64,000 nucleotides of DNA. It comes from Rhodobacteraceae bacterium HIMB11. Its GTDB lineage: Bacteria > Pseudomonadota > Alphaproteobacteria > Rhodobacterales > Rhodobacteraceae. Position numbers and translations under genes: made by a program. Below are positions 60,458-64,000 of this stretch, in pieces. Location: assembly GCA_000472185.1 (NCBI GenBank), contig AVDB01000010.1, positions 40,998 through 104,997 on the forward strand. The letters run 5' to 3'. Numbering within the stretch: position 1 is the stretch's first letter; every line of letters begins with the position of its first letter. The notes under the pieces were generated by a model. The model worked only from the letters and a program-made list of their open reading frames with translations. It made no database searches and was not told the DNA's origin.

Positions 60458-62908
60458 ATGTCACAAAAAGAATTTCCAACGCACGCACGTGTTGTCATCG
60501 TAGGTGGGGGCGTTATGGGCGTCGGCCTTGCCTATCACCTTGGCAAAGAAGGCTGGGGTTCAGACACCGTTTTGTTGGAAAAGGCAGAGCTAACATCTGG
60601 CTCGACTTGGCACGCAGCAGGTCAAATCACGCACTCAACCTCAAGCTTTAGCCTTGGAAAATGTGTGGATTACAACATTGATCTGTATTCTGGGGCCTTG
60701 GAAAAAGAAACAGATCAGCCTGTTACATGGCACGGCTGCGGGTCCTTCCGCTTGGCCTATACAGAAGATGAAATGGATTGGTTGCGCCACACCTTGTCTG
60801 TGGGGCGCACATTAGGGTTCAATATCGAATTGGTTGGGCCAGAGCGGATTGCCGAATTGCATCCCCATTATAACCTAGAGGGGGTCATAGGCGCACTGCA
60901 TACCCCAGATGACGGTCACGTTGATCCCACAAACGTAACAATGGCCATGGCCACAGGTGCGCGTCAGTTGGGTGTGCGCATTTTCCGCCACACAAGGGCC
61001 ACCAACATTACGCAATTGGACAGTGGTGAATGGTTGGTTGAGTCTGAAAAGGGGTCAATCACTTGTGAACATGTGGTAAATGCAGGGGGGACATATGCCC
61101 GTCAAATGGGCGAATGGTCGGGCCTTCAACTGCCCATGACATCCATGACCCACCACTATTTCGTCACTGACAATGTACCTGAGTTCCAAGATCTGGAAAC
61201 CGAACTGCCCGTTATCCGCGATGACCGCAAAGTTTCGGGTTACATCCGCATGGAACAAAAACGAGGTTTGATCGGGATTTATGAGAAAGAGAACTCAAAC
61301 TCTGTCTGGCATGATGAATGTCCATGGGAATACGAAAACTGGTTGTTTGATGCGGATTATGATCGTGTCATGCCGTATCTTGAAGAATCCCTGAACCGCA
61401 TGCCGATATTTGCGGAACTGGGTATTCAACGCGAAGTGCACGGCGCAATTTCGCATCCACCGGATGGAAATCCATTAGTCGGTCCGGCACCAGGCGTGCA
61501 GAATTACTGGTGCTGCTGTGGCACGCAAATTGGGATCGGCTGGGGTCCGGGTTTGACGCGTGAATTGGCGCGTTGGATGGTGCATGGTGCCGCAGATATT
61601 TCCATGCGCGACTATGATCCACGTCGCTTTGGCGAATATGCAACCAAGGATTGGCAAGTCACCAAGGCGCATGAAGATTACTGTTTGCGCCACGAAATTC
61701 CGTTTCCCCATTTCAACCGTTTGGCGGGACGTCCTATTAAACCATCGCCCCTATATGACCGCCTAAAAGAAAAGGGCGCGGTGTATGAAGAGGTCTATGG
61801 CCACGAACGCCCCAGATGGTTCGCGAAAAACGGTGTGGAACAGCGCGATTATTACAGTTTCAAACGCAACGAAGTGCATGACGTTGTTGGCGCAGAGTGC
61901 CGCGCAGTACGTGAAAGCGTTGGGATCATGGATATTTCGGCCTTTACCAAGGTTGAAGTGTCAGGCGCGGGTGCCGAGGATTTGTTGAACCGCTTGGTTG
62001 CCAATAAACTGCCGAAAAAGGTGGGGGGTGTTGCCCTGACACACATGCTGAACCGCGCTGGGCGGATCGAATTGGAAACGACGGTCGTGAAACTGGATGA
62101 GGGGCGCTATTACCTTGTCTGCGCGGCCTTCTTCGAACAACGCTTGGTGGATCACCTAAACCACAATCGGGATGGCGAAGAGGTGTCTGTCAAAATCCTA
62201 TCAACTGATTGGTCTGCACTTGCGATCAATGGACCAAAGGCGCGTACGGTCATGGCCGCTTGCACAGATGCGGATTTGTCAAACGCAGGTTTCCCATGGT
62301 TGAAGGCCAAAGAGATTGAGGTTGCAGGCGTCAAGTTATGGGCGTTCCGCATGTCCTATGCAGGGGAACTGGGATGGGAGTTGCATATTCCGCGCGATGG
62401 TGCATTGGCCGTTTATGATGCCCTTTGGGCTGCGGGTGAGGCGCATGGCATTCAGGATTACGGCAGCTTTGCCATGAATTCCCTACGCATGGAAAAGGCG
62501 TTCAAAGGGGCAGGCGAGCTGACAAACGAAGTGACCCTGGCCGAGGCGGATGTGTTGCGCTTTGCGCGGAATGAAAATGACTATATCGGCAAGGATAAAA
62601 CCCTGAACACCGATGACATGCGCTGGGTCTGTGCCTATCTGGAAATCGAACCTGACGGGGTCGAAGACGGCCATGGTGGTGAACCGATCATGGTGGATGG
62701 CAAGGTGATGGGGTCAACGGCCTCGGTCGCCTATGGGCATACGGTTGGTAAAATCTTGGCCTTTGCCTATGTCCGTCCAGAGGTAAATATTGCAGGTAAA
62801 GAGGTCAGCGTTTTGATCGCGGGTGAACCGCGTGCGGCCCGTATTCTGGGCGATGCGGCCTATGATCCGACCAGCGCCCTGCCACGCACGGATATCGCGG
62901 CCGAATAA
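60458..62908 (+). CDS. Dimethylglycine dehydrogenase-like flavoprotein
   Basis: The 816-residue protein joins an N-terminal FAD-dependent oxidase (VGGGVMGVGLAYHLG; the likely covalent-flavin His in STWHAAG) to a C-terminal GcvT-like folate-binding domain (about 440-816). It oxidatively demethylates an N-methyl amine, passing the C1 unit to tetrahydrofolate. Dimethylglycine, sarcosine or N-methylproline are possible substrates. The ATG at 60458 has an AGGAA site; the frame opens at 60413. It faces the RpiR gene and precedes the enolase gene by 10 bp. Confidence 0.9.
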   Translation: MSQKEFPTHARVVIVGGGVMGVGLAYHLGKEGWGSDTVLLEKAELTSGSTWHAAGQITHSTSSFSLGKCVDYNIDLYSGALEKETDQPVTWHGCGSFRLAYTEDEMDWLRHTLSVGRTLGFNIELVGPERIAELHPHYNLEGVIGALHTPDDGHVDPTNVTMAMATGARQLGVRIFRHTRATNITQLDSGEWLVESEKGSITCEHVVNAGGTYARQMGEWSGLQLPMTSMTHHYFVTDNVPEFQDLETELPVIRDDRKVSGYIRMEQKRGLIGIYEKENSNSVWHDECPWEYENWLFDADYDRVMPYLEESLNRMPIFAELGIQREVHGAISHPPDGNPLVGPAPGVQNYWCCCGTQIGIGWGPGLTRELARWMVHGAADISMRDYDPRRFGEYATKDWQVTKAHEDYCLRHEIPFPHFNRLAGRPIKPSPLYDRLKEKGAVYEEVYGHERPRWFAKNGVEQRDYYSFKRNEVHDVVGAECRAVRESVGIMDISAFTKVEVSGAGAEDLLNRLVANKLPKKVGGVALTHMLNRAGRIELETTVVKLDEGRYYLVCAAFFEQRLVDHLNHNRDGEEVSVKILSTDWSALAINGPKARTVMAACTDADLSNAGFPWLKAKEIEVAGVKLWAFRMSYAGELGWELHIPRDGALAVYDALWAAGEAHGIQDYGSFAMNSLRMEKAFKGAGELTNEVTLAEADVLRFARNENDYIGKDKTLNTDDMRWVCAYLEIEPDGVEDGHGGEPIMVDGKVMGSTASVAYGHTVGKILAFAYVRPEVNIAGKEVSVLIAGEPRAARILGDAAYDPTSALPRTDIAAE

Positions 62909-62918
62909 GGGGGCAGAG

Positions 62919-64000
62919 ATGAAAATTACATCACTCAAACTCTGGAATGTCCCGCTGACCAGTCATGAGGCCTATTACATGGCCGATGGCAAAACCTGCG
63001 ATACAGTGACATCCGTAATTATTGCACTGGAAACCGATGTGGGGATCACGGGGTGGGGCGAGGTGTGTCCAATTCCCCACTACCTCCCTGCCTATGCGGG
63101 CGGTGTTGCCCCCGCAATGGAAGAGTTGTGGCCCGTTTTGTGCGGCGCTGATCCCGTAGGCCCCGAGGCAGTGATGGCCAAGGCCAATGGGTGGTTGATT
63201 GGGCATGAATATGCAAAATCTGCCTTGGACATTGCGCTGTGGGATATCACAGGCAAGGTCGCCAATATGCCGCTTTACACCCTGCTGGGTGGACGGCGTC
63301 AGGCGGATATGCCGCTTTATCATTCGATCACCTGCATCGCGCCCGATGAAATGGTCAAAATCGCCCGCGACGCACAGGCCAAAGGCATGACCCAATTCCA
63401 AGTCAAACTGGGCGCCGATAACAATTGGGAGGCCGATGCCGCCCGTCTGCGCATGGTACGTGAAGAGGTGGGGTCAGGACCATTGGTATATGGCGATTGG
63501 AACTGTGGTGCCACGTCGCTGGATGCAATCCGTGTTGGTCGCGCGGTCCAAGATTTGGACATCATGTTGGAACAGCCCTGCGCCACGATGGAAGACTGCA
63601 AACGGGTCAAGGATGCAACGCATCTGCCGATGAAAATGGACGAAAACGCCCATGACACCGCCAGCATGTTAAAGGCGCATCAATTGGGCGTGATGGACGC
63701 CGTTGCGGTTAAACTGTCGAAATTTGGTGGCCTCTCGGCGTCCCGCGCTGCACGTGATTTGTGTCTGCATCTGGGCGCGCGGATGTGTATCGAAGACACA
63801 TGGGGGTCTGACATCACCACAGCTGCACTTAGCCATCTGGGCGCATCAACGGATCCTAAGCGGGTCATGAATGTCTGTGATTTGTCAGGCTATGTTGCGC
63901 CCCATGTTGCCCCCGATGGGCCCAAGCGTGAAAATGGCCGCCTTGCCCCGCCCGAAGGCGCGGGATTGGGCATTGCCCCTGATTTGGACGTGCTTGGCAC
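62919..64000 (+). CDS. Mandelate racemase/muconate lactonising enzyme, betaine-epimerase-like (3' end outside the window)
   Basis: About 360 codons of an enolase-superfamily enzyme are visible, nearly full length, before the window ends. The acid/base lysines lie in QVKLGAD and AVKLSKFGG, and metal ligands in GDWNCG, LEQPC and MDENAHD. The pattern, including GHEYAKSALDIALWD, resembles HpbD, the hydroxyproline-betaine 2-epimerase. It follows the flavoprotein gene by 10 bp, with a GGGGGCAGAG site. cis-Hydroxyproline betaine, proline betaine or another betaine are possible substrates. Confidence 0.82.
   Translation, partial: MKITSLKLWNVPLTSHEAYYMADGKTCDTVTSVIIALETDVGITGWGEVCPIPHYLPAYAGGVAPAMEELWPVLCGADPVGPEAVMAKANGWLIGHEYAKSALDIALWDITGKVANMPLYTLLGGRRQADMPLYHSITCIAPDEMVKIARDAQAKGMTQFQVKLGADNNWEADAARLRMVREEVGSGPLVYGDWNCGATSLDAIRVGRAVQDLDIMLEQPCATMEDCKRVKDATHLPMKMDENAHDTASMLKAHQLGVMDAVAVKLSKFGGLSASRAARDLCLHLGARMCIEDTWGSDITTAALSHLGASTDPKRVMNVCDLSGYVAPHVAPDGPKRENGRLAPPEGAGLGIAPDLDVLG

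Overview
The window looks like a chromosomal segment of a marine alphaproteobacterium of the order Rhodobacterales (Roseobacter group), with G+C close to one half. This is inferred from the gene set: sciP next to ctrA, a DUF6477/DUF6456 pair, a non-pyrrolysine MttB-type methyltransferase, an MtgC-type methyltransferase/MTHFR/'virulence factor' operon, L-carnitine and betaine catabolism, and an alphaproteobacterial LexA box (GTTC-N7-GTTC). No rRNA, tRNA, CRISPR array, transposase or integrase was recognised. Genes are tightly packed, with many 4-bp ATGA start/stop overlaps.

Layout. 1-6.1 kb: an alpha/beta hydrolase running off the left edge, metA, a P-loop ATPase coupled to an EamA transporter, a GST, two small membrane proteins and an Asp/Glu racemase. 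6.1-6.66 kb: a short AT-rich insert between two copies of the guaA 3' end. 6.6-10.2 kb: guaA, an orphan MttB-like methyltransferase and DUF6477. 10.4-16.2 kb: a DUF6456 gene split by an in-frame stop, oxyR, lipA, a DgoK-like protein, an aldose epimerase and a TPR protein. 16.3-23.2 kb: mnmA, sciP, ctrA, ligA, recG and a 40-residue membrane protein behind a LexA box. 23.4-31.7 kb: an iron-sulfur scaffold, hisI, gluQ, a methyltransferase, trmFO, an enoyl-CoA hydratase, a thioesterase, a bactofilin/M23 pair, DUF455 and bcp. 31.8-39.6 kb: an AsmA-like protein, queA, an MFS transporter, DUF924 and lpd. 39.7-44.2 kb: the C1-transfer operon, ppx and rlmE.

44.2-51.8 kb is a carnitine/gamma-butyrobetaine operon with a divergent CdhR-like regulator. 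51.8-56.4 kb holds two GAPDH genes and transketolase, which separate it from a second catabolic locus (56.6-64 kb): a CMD protein, an aldehyde dehydrogenase, a Rieske oxygenase and an RpiR regulator facing a dimethylglycine-dehydrogenase-like enzyme and a betaine-epimerase-like enolase cut by the right edge.

The parts fit one theme. The carnitine operon is expected to turn gamma-butyrobetaine, crotonobetaine and carnitine into glycine betaine and acetoacetate. The Rieske and DMGDH-like enzymes could strip N-methyl groups from that or a related betaine. The MtgC/MTHFR operon and the MttB paralogue could move methyl groups into the folate pool. The points most worth checking are the SOS-box small protein, the guaA-flanked mini-insert, the AraC-type direct repeat in the carnitine promoter, the shared operators of the two gap genes, the palindromes ahead of lpd and the nonsense-split DUF6456 gene.
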